From contig JADJTR010000012.1 in the NCBI GenBank assembly GCA_016711085.1, positions 248,001 to 312,000 of the forward strand: a stretch of 64,000 bases of DNA. The letters run 5' to 3'. Source of the DNA: Phyllobacteriaceae bacterium (GTDB lineage Bacteria > Pseudomonadota > Alphaproteobacteria > Rhizobiales > Rhizobiaceae). Position 1 is the stretch's first letter. Every line of letters starts with the position of its first letter. Below the pieces are notes generated by a model. The model was given only the letters and a program-made list of their open reading frames with translations. It was not told the DNA's origin and made no database searches. Made by a program: the position numbers and the translations under genes. This document shows, one piece after another, positions 16,880 through 26,031 of this stretch.

Positions 16880-19006
16880 TCCCCGATTTTTCCGCGATTG
16901 ATTGGCGCGCACCGGACACGCGGTTTGCCGTCGACGCCGGCTCGGCGGGCGACACGCCGGAGGGCATTACGCTCAGGCGCGCCTACGGCGGCGCTGATCT
17001 CGACGGTCTGCCTTTCCTCGACGGCTATCCGGGCGTTGCGCCGTTCATTCGCGGCCCCTACCCGACGATGTATGTCCAGCAGCCGTGGACGATCAGGCAA
17101 TATGCCGGCTTCTCGACGGCGGAGGAATCGAACGCCTTCTACCGGCGCAACCTCGCCGCTGGGCAGAAGGGCCTGTCGGTCGCCTTCGACCTCGCCACCC
17201 ATCGCGGTTACGATTCCGATCACCCGCGCGTCGCCGGCGACGTCGGCATGGCCGGCGTCGCCATCGATTCCATCCTCGACATGCGCCAGCTGTTCGACGG
17301 CATCCCGCTCGGCGAGATGACCGTGTCGATGACCATGAACGGCGCCGTGCTGCCGATCCTGGCGCTCTACATCGTGGCGGGCGAGGAACAGGGCGTGGCG
17401 CTGAAGGACCTTCAAGGCACGATCCAGAACGACATCCTCAAGGAGTTCATGGTGCGCAACACCTATATCTACCCGCCGCAGCACTCCATGCGGATCATTT
17501 CCGACATCTTTTCCTACACTTCGACGCACATGCCGAAGTTCAATTCGATTTCGATTTCCGGCTACCACATGCAGGAGGCCGGGGCGACGGCCGATCTCGA
17601 ACTCGCCTACACCATCGCCGACGGCATCGAATATGTGCGCTCCGGCATCGCCGCCGGCCTCGATGTCGACCGCTTCGCGCCGCGCCTCTCCTTCTTCTGG
17701 GCGATCGGCATGAATTTCTTCATGGAGGTCGCCAAGATGCGCGCCGCGCGCCTGATCTGGGCAGCGCTGATGCAGAAGCAGTTTGCGCCCAAGGACGAGC
17801 GCTCGCTGTCGCTGCGCACCCATTGCCAGACGTCGGGCTGGTCGCTCACCGCGCAGGACCCGTGGAACAACGTCATGCGCACCATGGTGGAGGCGCTCGC
17901 CGCCACGCAGGGTCATACGCAATCGCTGCACACAAATTCCTTCGACGAGGCGTTGGCCTTGCCGACCGACCATTCGGCCCGCATCGCCCGCAACACGCAG
18001 TTGGTCATCGCGCACGAATCGGGCACGACAAAGCTGATCGATCCGTGGGGCGGCTCAGCCTATGTCGAGCGGCTGACCCACGATCTGGCGGCGCGGGCGT
18101 TGATGCATATCGAGGAGGTCGAGAGCCTCGGCGGCATGGCGGCGGCGATCGAGAAGGGCCTGCCGAAGCTGCGCATCGAGGAAGCCGCCGCCCGCACCCA
18201 GGCGCGCATCGATTCCGGCGAGCAGACCGTCGTCGGCGTCAACGCCTTCCGCCCGACCGAGGATGTCAAGGTCGATGTGCTCAAGGTCGACAACGCCGAA
18301 GTGCGCGCCCGGCAATTGTCGAAGCTGCAGAGCCTGAAAGGTACGCGCGATGTGCCGGCGACGGAAGCCGCGCTCGACGCGCTTACCAAAGTCGCGAAAA
18401 CGGGCCAAGGCAATTTGCTCGATTTCGCCATTCGCGCCGCTCGCGCCAAGGCGACGGTCGGCGAAATCAGCCTTGCGCTGGAAAAGGCCTATGGCCGCCA
18501 TGTCGCCGAAATCCGCACGATTTCCGGCGTTTACCGCAAGGCCGTCGGTCAATTGACCGTCGTCGAGACGGTCGACAAGCAGGTCGAAGAATTCGAGAAA
18601 GCCAACGGCCGCAAGCCGCGCCTGCTCGTCGCCAAGATCGGCCAGGACGGCCATGATCGTGGCCAGAAGGTCATCGCCACGGCGTTCGGCGATCTCGGTT
18701 TCGACGTCATCGTCGGCGCCATGTTCCAGACGCCGGAGGAAGTGGCGAAGCTCGGCATCGAACGCGACGTCGATGTGATCGGCGTGTCGTCGCTCGCCGC
18801 CGGCCATCTGACGCTGGTGCCCGAACTGGTGGTGGCGCTGAAGGAAGGCCGGGCGCGACAACATCGTCGTCGTGGTCGGCGGCGTCATCCCGCCGCAGGA
18901 TTATCCCGCCGTGCACGCCGCCGGCGCCGCCGAAATTTTCGGCCCAGGCACGGTGATTCCCGAAGCGGCGTCGCGGTTGCTGGAGCGGCTGAACGCAAAG
19001 GGGTGA
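16876..19006 (+). CDS. mutB: Methylmalonyl-CoA mutase large (alpha) subunit, frameshifted near C-terminus
   Basis: It isomerises (R)-methylmalonyl-CoA to succinyl-CoA with adenosylcobalamin. The catalytic barrel is intact (GPYPTMYVQQPWTIRQYAGF, LSVAFDLATHRGYDSDHPRV, SISGYHMQEAGATADLELA). The cobalamin-binding domain starts normally with KIGQDGHDRGQKVIATAF, where His supplies the lower cobalt ligand, and continues with IGVSSLAAGHL. After VVALKEG the frame goes wrong and an off-frame Arg-rich tail runs to 19017. Removing one G near 18847 restores the expected IVVVVGGVIPPQDYPAV, GAAEIFGPGTVIPEAASRLL and a stop at 19006. As read, the GG loop that closes the cobalamin pocket is lost, so the enzyme would be inactive unless this is a sequence error. 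Confidence 0.9.
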
Positions 19007-19012
19007 TCCCGT

Positions 19013-19046
19013 TATAATCAGGGTTAAAACCGGCAAGGCGTCGGTT
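19013..19046 (+). promoter_or_regulatory. Promoter and operator-like inverted repeat of the toxin-antitoxin pair
   Basis: A perfect -10 box TATAAT (19013-19018) is followed by an inverted repeat AACCG / CGGTT (19028-19032 and 19042-19046). The antitoxin start is 29 bases further on, behind an AGGAG site. The layout fits autorepression by the AbrB/MazE-like antitoxin. No good -35 box was identified. Confidence 0.45.
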
Positions 19047-19075
19047 CTAATGCGCGTTCCAACAGGAGCCGCGCG

Positions 19076-19297
19076 ATGAATACCGTAATCCGCAAGATCG
19101 GCAATTCCGAGGGAGTGATCCTACCGAAGGAATTGCTTGCCCGATTTAACCTGAAAGCGGGGGATTCCGTCTCGATCCGCGAGATCCAATCGGGTTTCGA
19201 ACTCGCTGCGGTCGATGACGTATTCGAGCGGCAGATGAACGCAGCACGCGAAGTCATGGACCGCTACAAAGTGGCGCTCCAGAAGCTTGCCGAATGA
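19076..19297 (+). CDS. AbrB/MazE-type antitoxin
   Basis: 73 residues. The N-terminal swapped-hairpin DNA-binding domain is clear: TVIRKIGNSEGVILPKELL and LKAGDSVSIREI. The C-terminal tail (FERQMNAAREVMDRYKVALQ) is helical and would wrap the toxin. It overlaps the downstream doc gene by 4 bases. It should neutralise the Doc kinase and repress its own promoter, where an inverted repeat sits just upstream. Confidence 0.88.
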   Translation: MNTVIRKIGNSEGVILPKELLARFNLKAGDSVSIREIQSGFELAAVDDVFERQMNAAREVMDRYKVALQKLAE

Positions 19298-19677
19298 TCT
19301 GGCAATTTCTTACCAGAGCCGTCGTCGAGGCGATGCACGAAGAACAACTGCGTCGCCACGGCGGCGCAAAGGGTTTGAGGGATGAGAACGCGCTGGAATC
19401 GGCTTGGGGAGGGGCCGCCAACAAGGTTGCCTATGGCGATCCCGACGTATTCGATCTGGCAGCCGCTTATTTGTATGGACTTGCACGTAACCACCCGTTC
19501 GTCGACGGAAACAAGCGAACGGCGATTGTTGCAGCCGGCGCGTTTCTTATCGTGAATGGATTTCGGCTCGTCGCTGATAACGGAGCTGTTTACGCCTTCG
19601 TCCTCGCCATCGCCGCGGGCGAGATCGACGAGACCGGCGCGGCGATGTTCTTCCGCGATTTTTGCCGGGCGGTTTGA
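19294..19677 (+). CDS. doc: Doc-family toxin (Fic fold)
   Basis: 127 residues. The Doc/Fic motif HPFVDGNKRTA (His67 to Arg75) has the Lys that marks the Doc subgroup, which phosphorylates elongation factor Tu and so halts translation. The family N-terminus (HGGAKGLRDENALESAW) and helical body (LAAAYLYGLARNHPFVDG) are intact, so the toxin looks functional. It is the second gene of the antitoxin-toxin operon. The pairing is with an AbrB-type rather than the Phd-type antitoxin of phage P1. Confidence 0.93.
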   Translation: MIWQFLTRAVVEAMHEEQLRRHGGAKGLRDENALESAWGGAANKVAYGDPDVFDLAAAYLYGLARNHPFVDGNKRTAIVAAGAFLIVNGFRLVADNGAVYAFVLAIAAGEIDETGAAMFFRDFCRAV

Positions 19678-19724
19678 TAGGTGCGAGCGGCCATGGTATC
19701 CGGCCGCAAACCGGACCACGCCCG

Positions 19725-20732
19725 ATGATCACCGCCTACGCCAAAGCCGGGGAAATGCTTGTCGCCACGGCCGTCGGCGTCGGCGAACCGCTGCCGAAGA
19801 ACACCGTCTGGATCGACCTGTTTGCGCCGACGGCGGACGAAGACCGGCACATCGAAACCATTTCGGGCCTGTCGGTGCCGACGCGCGAGGAAATGCGCGA
19901 GATCGAGGAATCGAGCCGCTTCTATTCGGAAAGCGACGCGCATTACCTCGTCGCGCCGGTCATCCATGGCGGCGGGGCCGGCGATTTCGGACTCGATCCG
20001 ATCGTTTTCGTGCTGGCCGGAAAAATGCTCGTCACGGTGCGCTACACCGAGCCGACGCCGTTCAAACTCGTCATCGCGCGCTGCGCCAAGCCGGGAAGCG
20101 GCGCTCTGCCGGCTCGCGCCGACGGTCTGTCGGTGATGATGGAGCTGCTCGAGACGATCACCGACCGCATCGCCGATCATCTCGAAAACGTCGCCCTGCG
20201 CCTCGATACCGAATCGCGCCGGCTGTTCGGCAATCCGGCGGCCAATGGCGTCAAGGCGCCGCCGCCGATCACCACGGAGGCGTTCAAACGCACGCTGCGC
20301 ATGATCGCCTATGAGGGCGAATTCCTGTCGAAGGTTCGCGAGAGCCTCGCCGGCGTGGCGCGCTTTGTCGTTTTCGCCCAGTCGAATGTGCCGGCGGCGA
20401 TGAAGCGCGCCGACGCAAAGGCGACGCTGGCTTCGGTCGACAAGGACCTCGCCTCGCTGAACGCCCATGCCGGGTTCCTGTCGGAGCGCGTCACTTTCCT
20501 CATCGACGCCGTCGTCGGCCTCGTCTCGGTCGAGCAGAACGCCATCATCAAATTGTTTTCCGTCGCATCGGTGGCGCTGATGCCGCCGACGCTGATCGCA
20601 TCGATCTACGGCATGAATTTCCAATTCATGCCCGAGCTCGGCTGGCCCTTTGGCTATCCGCTGGCGATCGGCATGATGATCGTCGCGGCCGTTTTGCCGC
20701 TGCTCTATTTCAGGAAACGCGGCTGGCTGTAA
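19725..20732 (+). CDS. corA: CorA-family magnesium transporter
   Basis: 335 residues from the ATG at 19725. A long cytoplasmic alpha/beta and helical part precedes two C-terminal membrane helices. The selectivity motif YGMNF is followed by the periplasmic loop MPELGWPFGYP and a terminal RKRGWL. It forms a pentameric Mg2+ (or Co2+/Ni2+) channel in the inner membrane. It lies 47 bases behind doc with no obvious functional link and is followed directly by a repeat element. Confidence 0.93.
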   Translation: MITAYAKAGEMLVATAVGVGEPLPKNTVWIDLFAPTADEDRHIETISGLSVPTREEMREIEESSRFYSESDAHYLVAPVIHGGGAGDFGLDPIVFVLAGKMLVTVRYTEPTPFKLVIARCAKPGSGALPARADGLSVMMELLETITDRIADHLENVALRLDTESRRLFGNPAANGVKAPPPITTEAFKRTLRMIAYEGEFLSKVRESLAGVARFVVFAQSNVPAAMKRADAKATLASVDKDLASLNAHAGFLSERVTFLIDAVVGLVSVEQNAIIKLFSVASVALMPPTLIASIYGMNFQFMPELGWPFGYPLAIGMMIVAAVLPLLYFRKRGWL

Positions 20733-20739
20733 CGCTCTC

Positions 20740-21002
20740 GAGCATTCCTCGATCAATTTGGAGCAGTTTGATGGCAGGGATTTTCGATCCGGCAAGGAGA
20801 AGACCGGAGCGGAAAAGACCGCCAAGCCGGATCGGTCAGTGCGTTGTTTTCATTGACAAACTGCAATCGTTTCAGCTTGTTCTTTTCGCGCCTTGGACGG
20901 CGTCGCGAAACGCTGGCGATGCGCGCACCGCGTCGCGTTCCGCTTCTGGCCAAGTCGCGAAATCCCGGCGCTCAAACGATTCAATTTGATCGAGAAATGC
21001 TC
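20740..21002. repeat. 263-bp intergenic element with terminal inverted repeats (MITE-like)
   Basis: The ends are imperfect inverted repeats of 21 bases: 20740-20760 (GAGCATTCCTCGATCAATTTG) and 20982-21002, whose complement is GAGCATTTCTCGATCAAATTG. They differ by two substitutions. Inside are further half-matching segments, such as an ATCGTTTCAGC versus an AAACGATTCAA motif. The element exactly fills the space between the corA stop and the greA-like stop, and it has no coding potential that I trust. Similar GAGCATTTCTCGATCAAATT motifs are dispersed in some Hyphomicrobiales genomes (from memory). Confidence 0.55.
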
Positions 21003-21487
21003 TAGCCCTGCCGGTCGACGGCGTCGACGCCGACGATCTCCCAAGTCTTGCCATTGACGGTGACATCGTCGCCGACGCCCTTGCCGTAGAGCGCCAAGGC
21101 CAATGCGCCGGCATGGCTCATCTTGTTGTCGCCGGCGTCGGCCTCGTCCTCGCCGACGATGTGCCATTCGCGAATCTTGCCGTCCTCGCCCTTCAGCTTC
21201 ACCCACATGCCGAAGCGGACGACGTCCGAATTCGGGTCGGGCTCGGAAACTTCCGCAGTTTCGCGCCGCGCCACCCAGTAGCGCAGATCGCGGCTGGCGA
21301 GCGCGATCTTCTGCTTGTCCTTGGCGGCTTCGGCCTTGGCCAGATCCTCATGCGCAACGGCGAGTTCAGCCTCGATATGGGTCAGCCCCGCCTTGGTGAC
21401 GAGATTGCGATGCTGGCTGACCGTGCGTTCGCCGACATCCGGCACAACGTTTTCGTCATCCTGTTCGCGTGTGAAGGCGCTGCTCAT
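21002..21487 (-). CDS. GreA/GreB-family transcription elongation factor
   Basis: 161 residues. An N-terminal coiled-coil half (AGLTHIEAELAVAHEDLAKAEAAKD) is followed by the C-terminal FKBP-like domain (VVRFGMWVKLKGEDGKIREW and LALALYGKGVGDDVTVNGKTWEIVGV). Gre factors stimulate transcript cleavage by stalled RNA polymerase. This copy diverges from canonical GreA in the N-terminal segment and carries about 30 extra residues in front. It may be an accessory Gre-like paralogue. The promoter is in the 144-base gap shared with the divergent TIGR03808 gene. Confidence 0.8.
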   Translation of the reverse strand: MSSAFTREQDDENVVPDVGERTVSQHRNLVTKAGLTHIEAELAVAHEDLAKAEAAKDKQKIALASRDLRYWVARRETAEVSEPDPNSDVVRFGMWVKLKGEDGKIREWHIVGEDEADAGDNKMSHAGALALALYGKGVGDDVTVNGKTWEIVGVDAVDRQG

Positions 21488-21631
21488 TTAGCTCTCGTCT
21501 CCTGTATTCCGGCCTTGGCGTCGGGATCGCGATTGTTCGGCATCGAACCTGCATCGTCAACCCGTATGCAGGGAACGCCGAACTCGTTCGTCGCGAAATG
21601 ACCTGAATCAACGCGGAGGCGTCGGATTAGC

Positions 21632-22999
21632 GTGTCAAAACCGGACAGACGTCTGTTTCTCGCCGGCGCACTCGCCACCATCGTCACGCCGGCGCTCGCC
21701 GGCAAAGCCAGGCTGCTCGCCGATGCATCGCTGCGCGGCGGAATCGACGCCGGTGAATACGGCATTCGTCCCGGAACGTTCGACGACCAATCAAAGGCTT
21801 TCGCCCGTTTGCTTGACGAAGCGTCGGAGGCGGACAAACCGGTCTATCTGCCGGCCGGCGAATACCGCGTCTCCAACATCGTCTTGCCGAAGTCGGTGAT
21901 CTTGACCGGCGTTCCCGGATCGACCCGCATTGTCTATGGCGGCGACGGCCATTTCCTGCTCGCCGAGGAGAGCGCCCGCATCGAGCTCATCGGCCTCGCC
22001 TTCGACGGCATGAACCGTTGGCTTTCGGACGAGACGCGCGGCCTCATCGATCTGCGCGGCGTCGGTCATGTCTTGATCGACAATTGTTCGCTCGCCGGAT
22101 CGTCGAAAAACGGCGTGGTGCTGGAGCGCAGCGCCGGCCGGATTGAGCGCAGCGACATCGCCGGCGCAGTCGACTCCGGCATTTGGTCGATCGAGGGAGC
22201 CGGCATCACGATCGCCGGCAATCGCGTCGCCGATTGCGGCAATGGCGGCATCCTCATTCATCGCTGGAGCGAGGGCGAAGACGGCACGATGGTGACCGGC
22301 AACCGCGTCTCCCGCATTCGCGCGTTGAACGGCGGCACGGGCCAGAACGGCAATGGCGTCAATCTTTTCCGCGCCAAAGGCTGCGTCGTTTCGGGCAACG
22401 ATATCGCCGATTGCGCTTTCTCGGCCATCCGCGCCAACAGCGCTTCCGCCATTCGCATCGCCGACAACCGCTGTGTCCGCTCCGGCGAAACCGCGATCTA
22501 TGCTGAGTTTGCCTTCGAAGGGGCGACAATCACTGGCAATGTGGTCGACGGCGCGGCCCACGGCATTTCGGTGGTCAATTTCAACGAAGGCGGCCGGCTT
22601 GCGACCGTCGCAGGCAATGTCGTGCGCAACCTGTCGGCCGACGGGCCATACCCGCCCGACAGTCCGGGTTTCGGCGCGGGCATCACCGTCGAAGCCGACG
22701 CCGCGGTGACCGGCAATGTCGTCGAGGGTGCGCCCTTGTGGGGCATCGGGCTTGGCTGGGGGCCATTCCTGCGCGATGTGGCGGTCACCGGCAATGTGGT
22801 GCGCGACAGCCGCGTCGGAATCATGGTGTCGGTGGTCGAGGGCGCGGGCACGGCGCTCATCGCCGACAATGTGATCTCGGGCGCGAAGGAAGGCGCCATC
22901 GTCGGCCATCGCTGGGCCGAACCGGCGACCGGCGACCTCGCGCCCGGCGGCGACACCGGCTACTCCCACCTGACGGTGGAACGCAACCACGTCAGCTAA
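21632..22999 (+). CDS. TIGR03808-type Tat-exported parallel beta-helix protein
   Basis: 455 residues starting at GTG 21632, 12 bases after GGAGG. The N-terminus DRRLFLAGALATIVTPALAG is a twin-arginine signal. The body is a right-handed beta-helix built from repeated GNxV/GNxI turns, such as ITIAGNRVADCGNGGILIHR, TITGNVVDGAAHGI and VTGNVVRDSRVGIMV. This matches the TIGR03808 family of Tat-translocated repetitive proteins of alphaproteobacteria, whose function is unknown. The fold suggests binding or cleaving polysaccharide. Its 3' end overlaps the convergent asparaginase gene by 8 bases. Confidence 0.88.
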   Translation: MSKPDRRLFLAGALATIVTPALAGKARLLADASLRGGIDAGEYGIRPGTFDDQSKAFARLLDEASEADKPVYLPAGEYRVSNIVLPKSVILTGVPGSTRIVYGGDGHFLLAEESARIELIGLAFDGMNRWLSDETRGLIDLRGVGHVLIDNCSLAGSSKNGVVLERSAGRIERSDIAGAVDSGIWSIEGAGITIAGNRVADCGNGGILIHRWSEGEDGTMVTGNRVSRIRALNGGTGQNGNGVNLFRAKGCVVSGNDIADCAFSAIRANSASAIRIADNRCVRSGETAIYAEFAFEGATITGNVVDGAAHGISVVNFNEGGRLATVAGNVVRNLSADGPYPPDSPGFGAGITVEADAAVTGNVVEGAPLWGIGLGWGPFLRDVAVTGNVVRDSRVGIMVSVVEGAGTALIADNVISGAKEGAIVGHRWAEPATGDLAPGGDTGYSHLTVERNHVS

Positions 23000-23996
23000 A
23001 GGCTTCGCCTGGCCGTGCTTCGCCGACGCGAATGCCGTTCCAGTTGACGAACGGGCGCACGGCCAGTTCGCGCAGTTTCTCCGCCTTTTCCCCGGCGCGC
23101 AGCACCTTGGCCAAGGCCGCCGCCACGGCGACCTCGGCGGCGCGTCCAGCCCCGTCGTCAATTTTCAACGCCACGCCGACGCCCAGCGCCGGCAGCGCGG
23201 CGCAATAGACGCCCTCCGCCCCGGTCTTGGCGAAAACCTGCCTGGGCAGCGCTTGCATAATCTCGGTGTCGAAACGCCCGGTCCCGGCGACAAGCCAAGG
23301 TTCGGCCATGCAGGCAGAAATCAGGCGCTCGGCGGCGCGCTTGCGGGGAGCGGTGAACCCTTCGCCGGTCGCCATGCGGGCAAAGCCTTGCGCAAGCGCG
23401 GTCAGGGGAACGGCATAGGTCGGGATCGAGCAGCCGTCGATGCCGGCGGCGGCAGGATCATGGACCGCGCCGGTGACCTCCTCCATGGCGCGGCGCACCC
23501 GCTCCATGGCGGCGTGATCCTTGCCGACGTAACCGGCCGCGTCGTCCTCCAGCGCCACGCAGGTGCAGACGAAGCCGGCATGCTTGCCGGAACAATTATT
23601 GTGCAATGGCGTCGGCCGTTTGTGGTCGAAGGAGAGCTTGCCGGCCGCCTCGATGCTCAGCGGCCAATGGGCGCCGCATTCAAGCGTGGCTTCGTCGCGC
23701 CCGGCCTTCGCCAGCATCGCGGCGGCGAGATCGGCATGGCCCTCCTCGCCCGAATGCGACGAGCAGGCGAGCGCCAATTCCTTCGCCCCGAAACCGAAAC
23801 CGTCCGCCGCGCCGCTTTCGATCAGCGGCAGAGCCTGGATGGCTTTCACGGCAGAGCGAGGAAAAACCGGGCGGTCCACATCGCCGAGCGCAAACACCAC
23901 TCGCCCGCGCGCATCGATGGCCACAACCGCGCCGGTGTGGCGGCTTTCGACCACGCCGCCGCGTGTCGTTTCGCAAAGAACAGGATTTTCGGCCAT
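22992..23996 (-). CDS. Rhizobial-type (class 3, ReAV-like) L-asparaginase
   Basis: 334 residues. It hydrolyses asparagine to aspartate and ammonia. The residues known for the Rhizobium etli ReAV enzyme fall at the same numbers here: Ser48 and Lys51 (PRSAVKAIQ), Ser80 (LACSSHSGEEGH), and the zinc ligands Cys135, Lys138 (HNNCSGKHAGF) and Cys189 (IDGCSIPTYAVP). This class is unrelated to E. coli-type asparaginases. It lies 4 bases after an SDR gene on the same strand, so it probably belongs to the thiolase-SDR-asparaginase transcript. Confidence 0.93.
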   Translation of the reverse strand: MAENPVLCETTRGGVVESRHTGAVVAIDARGRVVFALGDVDRPVFPRSAVKAIQALPLIESGAADGFGFGAKELALACSSHSGEEGHADLAAAMLAKAGRDEATLECGAHWPLSIEAAGKLSFDHKRPTPLHNNCSGKHAGFVCTCVALEDDAAGYVGKDHAAMERVRRAMEEVTGAVHDPAAAGIDGCSIPTYAVPLTALAQGFARMATGEGFTAPRKRAAERLISACMAEPWLVAGTGRFDTEIMQALPRQVFAKTGAEGVYCAALPALGVGVALKIDDGAGRAAEVAVAAALAKVLRAGEKAEKLRELAVRPFVNWNGIRVGEARPGEAFS

Positions 23997-24000
23997 GGCG

Positions 24001-24744
24001 CTATGTCCTCGCCATCAGACCGGCGGCGAGAAAGCCGCCATCGACGGCCAAAGTGTGGCCGGTGATGAAACCGGATTCGGGCGAGACCAGAAAGGCGATG
24101 GCCGCGGCCAATTCGGCCGGATCACCGTAGCGGCCCATCGGCACATGGGAAAGCCATTCGCGCCGGTCGTCGGCCCCGTGCAGGCGGGCGATCATCGGCG
24201 TTTCGGTCGGCCCCGGCGCGACGCCATTGACGCGGACATTGCGGGCCGCCAGTTCCAGCGCCATCGTCTCGGTCATCAGTTTCACCGCCGCCTTCGACGC
24301 GCCATAGGCGACGCGGCCGCGATTGGCCCGCAAGCCCGACACCGACGACACATTGACGATGGCGAGCGCGTCGGCCATGCGCTCCAGCGCGGCGCGGCAG
24401 GCGATGAACGAACCGACGACATTGACGTCGAGCATCTGGCGGAATTGCTCCGCCGTCGTGTCCTCCACCGCCTGGTCGCGGGCGATGGCGGCGCAATTGA
24501 CCAGCGCGCCGATCGGCCCGAGCGCATCCGCCGCCTGGTCGAAGGCATCGCCGATGTCGTCCTCATCGGTGACATCGGCGCGGATGAACAGCACGTCGGG
24601 ATCGCCAATCTCGGCTTCGGCCTCGGCCAGCGTCTCGGCGTTGGCGTCGATAATGGCCACCGGCCAGCCGTCCTCGCGCAGGCGCAGCGCCGTCGCCAGC
24701 CCGATGCCCGACGCACCGCCGGTGACGATGGCCGCGCGCTTCAC
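24001..24744 (-). CDS. SDR-family oxidoreductase
   Basis: 247 residues, a classical short-chain dehydrogenase. The cofactor motif is TGGASGIG (8-15). Asp33 (IIDAN) after the second strand favours NAD(H). NCAA stands in for NNAG, the catalytic Ser is in NVSSVSGL, and YGASK supplies Tyr and Lys. The substrate is not readable. The gene overlaps the upstream thiolase by 4 bases, so a hydroxyacyl-CoA or related alcohol is plausible. Confidence 0.9.
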   Translation of the reverse strand: MKRAAIVTGGASGIGLATALRLREDGWPVAIIDANAETLAEAEAEIGDPDVLFIRADVTDEDDIGDAFDQAADALGPIGALVNCAAIARDQAVEDTTAEQFRQMLDVNVVGSFIACRAALERMADALAIVNVSSVSGLRANRGRVAYGASKAAVKLMTETMALELAARNVRVNGVAPGPTETPMIARLHGADDRREWLSHVPMGRYGDPAELAAAIAFLVSPESGFITGHTLAVDGGFLAAGLMART

Positions 24745-25907
24745 TTGATGCGCTCGAGAATGGAGACGTAGTTCGCCACCGCCGCGCCGCCCATGTTGAA
24801 GATGCCGGCGAGCGTTGCGCCCGGGACCTGTATGGCGCCGGCCTCTCCGGTCAATTGCATGGCCGAAAGCACATGCATCGAGACGCCGGTCGCGCCGATC
24901 GGGTGGCCCTTGGCTTTCAGCCCGCCGGAGGGATTGACCGGCAGGCGGCCGCCCATTTCCGTCTCGCCCGACAGAGCCACGCGGGCGCCCTCGCCCGGCT
25001 TGGAAAGCCCCATCGCCTCGTATTCGATCAGCTCGGCGATGGTGAAGCAGTCATGGGTTTCGACGAAGGACAGGTCGGCGAGCGTCGTGCCGGCGGATTC
25101 GTGGGCCCGGTTCCAGGCTTGCGTGCAGCCCTCGTAGGCGATGATGTCGCGCTTCGACATCGGCAGGAAATCCTGGGCGTGGCCGATGCCGCGAAACGCG
25201 ATGGCGCGAGGAAAACGCAGCGCGGTGGTTGCGTCGGCGACCACCAGAGCGGCGGCGCCATCGGACACCAGCGAGCAATCGGTGCGCTTCAGCGGCCCGG
25301 CGACGAAGGGGTTTTTCTCGCTCTCGGTGCGGCAGAAATCAAAGCCCAGATCCTTGCGCATCTGCGCCAGCGGATTGCCGACGCCGTTCTTGTGGTTCTT
25401 GGCGGCGATCGCGGCGAGCGCGTCCGACTGGTCGCCGTAGCGCTGGAAATAGGCCTGGGCGATCTTGCCGAACACGCCGGCAAACCCGGCCGGCGTGTCG
25501 CCATCTTCGGGCAGATAGGAAGCCTTGAGCAGGTTGCGGCCGATCTCCGGGCCGGGTGTCGACGTCATCTTTTCGACGCCGACGACAAGCACGATGCGGG
25601 CGTCGCCGGAGCGCACGGCGCGATGGGCGAAATGCACGGCGGCCGAACCTGTGGCGCAGGCGTTTTCCACCCGCGTCGTCCGCTTGAAGCGCAACCCGTC
25701 GTCGGCCTGCAACACCAGGCTGGCGGTGAAATCCTGTTCCGAGAAGCCCGCGTTGAAATGGCCGAGCACAATCTCGTCCACATCTGCCGCCGCTATGCCG
25801 GCATGGGCCAGCGCCTCGCGCGCCGCGCGCACGGTCATGGTTTCGACAGTCTCATTGTCATGCCTGCCAAACGGCAGGTGCGACCATCCGACGATTGCTG
25901 CGGTCAT
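24741..25907 (-). CDS. Thiolase-family acetyl-CoA acetyltransferase (SCP2-like)
   Basis: 388 residues from the ATG at 25907. The nucleophile is Cys84 in VENACATGSAAVHFA. The C-terminal half carries ETHDCFTIAELIEYE and GGLKAKGHPIGATG. The HDCF motif places it with SCP-2/type-III-like thiolases rather than classical FadA or PhaA. The product is cytosolic and would cleave or form beta-ketoacyl-CoA. It heads a transcript with the SDR and asparaginase genes. Confidence 0.88.
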   Translation of the reverse strand: MTAAIVGWSHLPFGRHDNETVETMTVRAAREALAHAGIAAADVDEIVLGHFNAGFSEQDFTASLVLQADDGLRFKRTTRVENACATGSAAVHFAHRAVRSGDARIVLVVGVEKMTSTPGPEIGRNLLKASYLPEDGDTPAGFAGVFGKIAQAYFQRYGDQSDALAAIAAKNHKNGVGNPLAQMRKDLGFDFCRTESEKNPFVAGPLKRTDCSLVSDGAAALVVADATTALRFPRAIAFRGIGHAQDFLPMSKRDIIAYEGCTQAWNRAHESAGTTLADLSFVETHDCFTIAELIEYEAMGLSKPGEGARVALSGETEMGGRLPVNPSGGLKAKGHPIGATGVSMHVLSAMQLTGEAGAIQVPGATLAGIFNMGGAAVANYVSILERIK

Positions 25908-26031
25908 GGCGGCGGCTCCCGATTTCATCAAAGCCTGACACCGCCAAACGGCCATTTGCAAGCGCGATCAACGTCTGTGTAGCGAATAATTCCTGACCAG
26001 ATGGCCGCGCGGCTTGGCCGCCAATGCCTTG

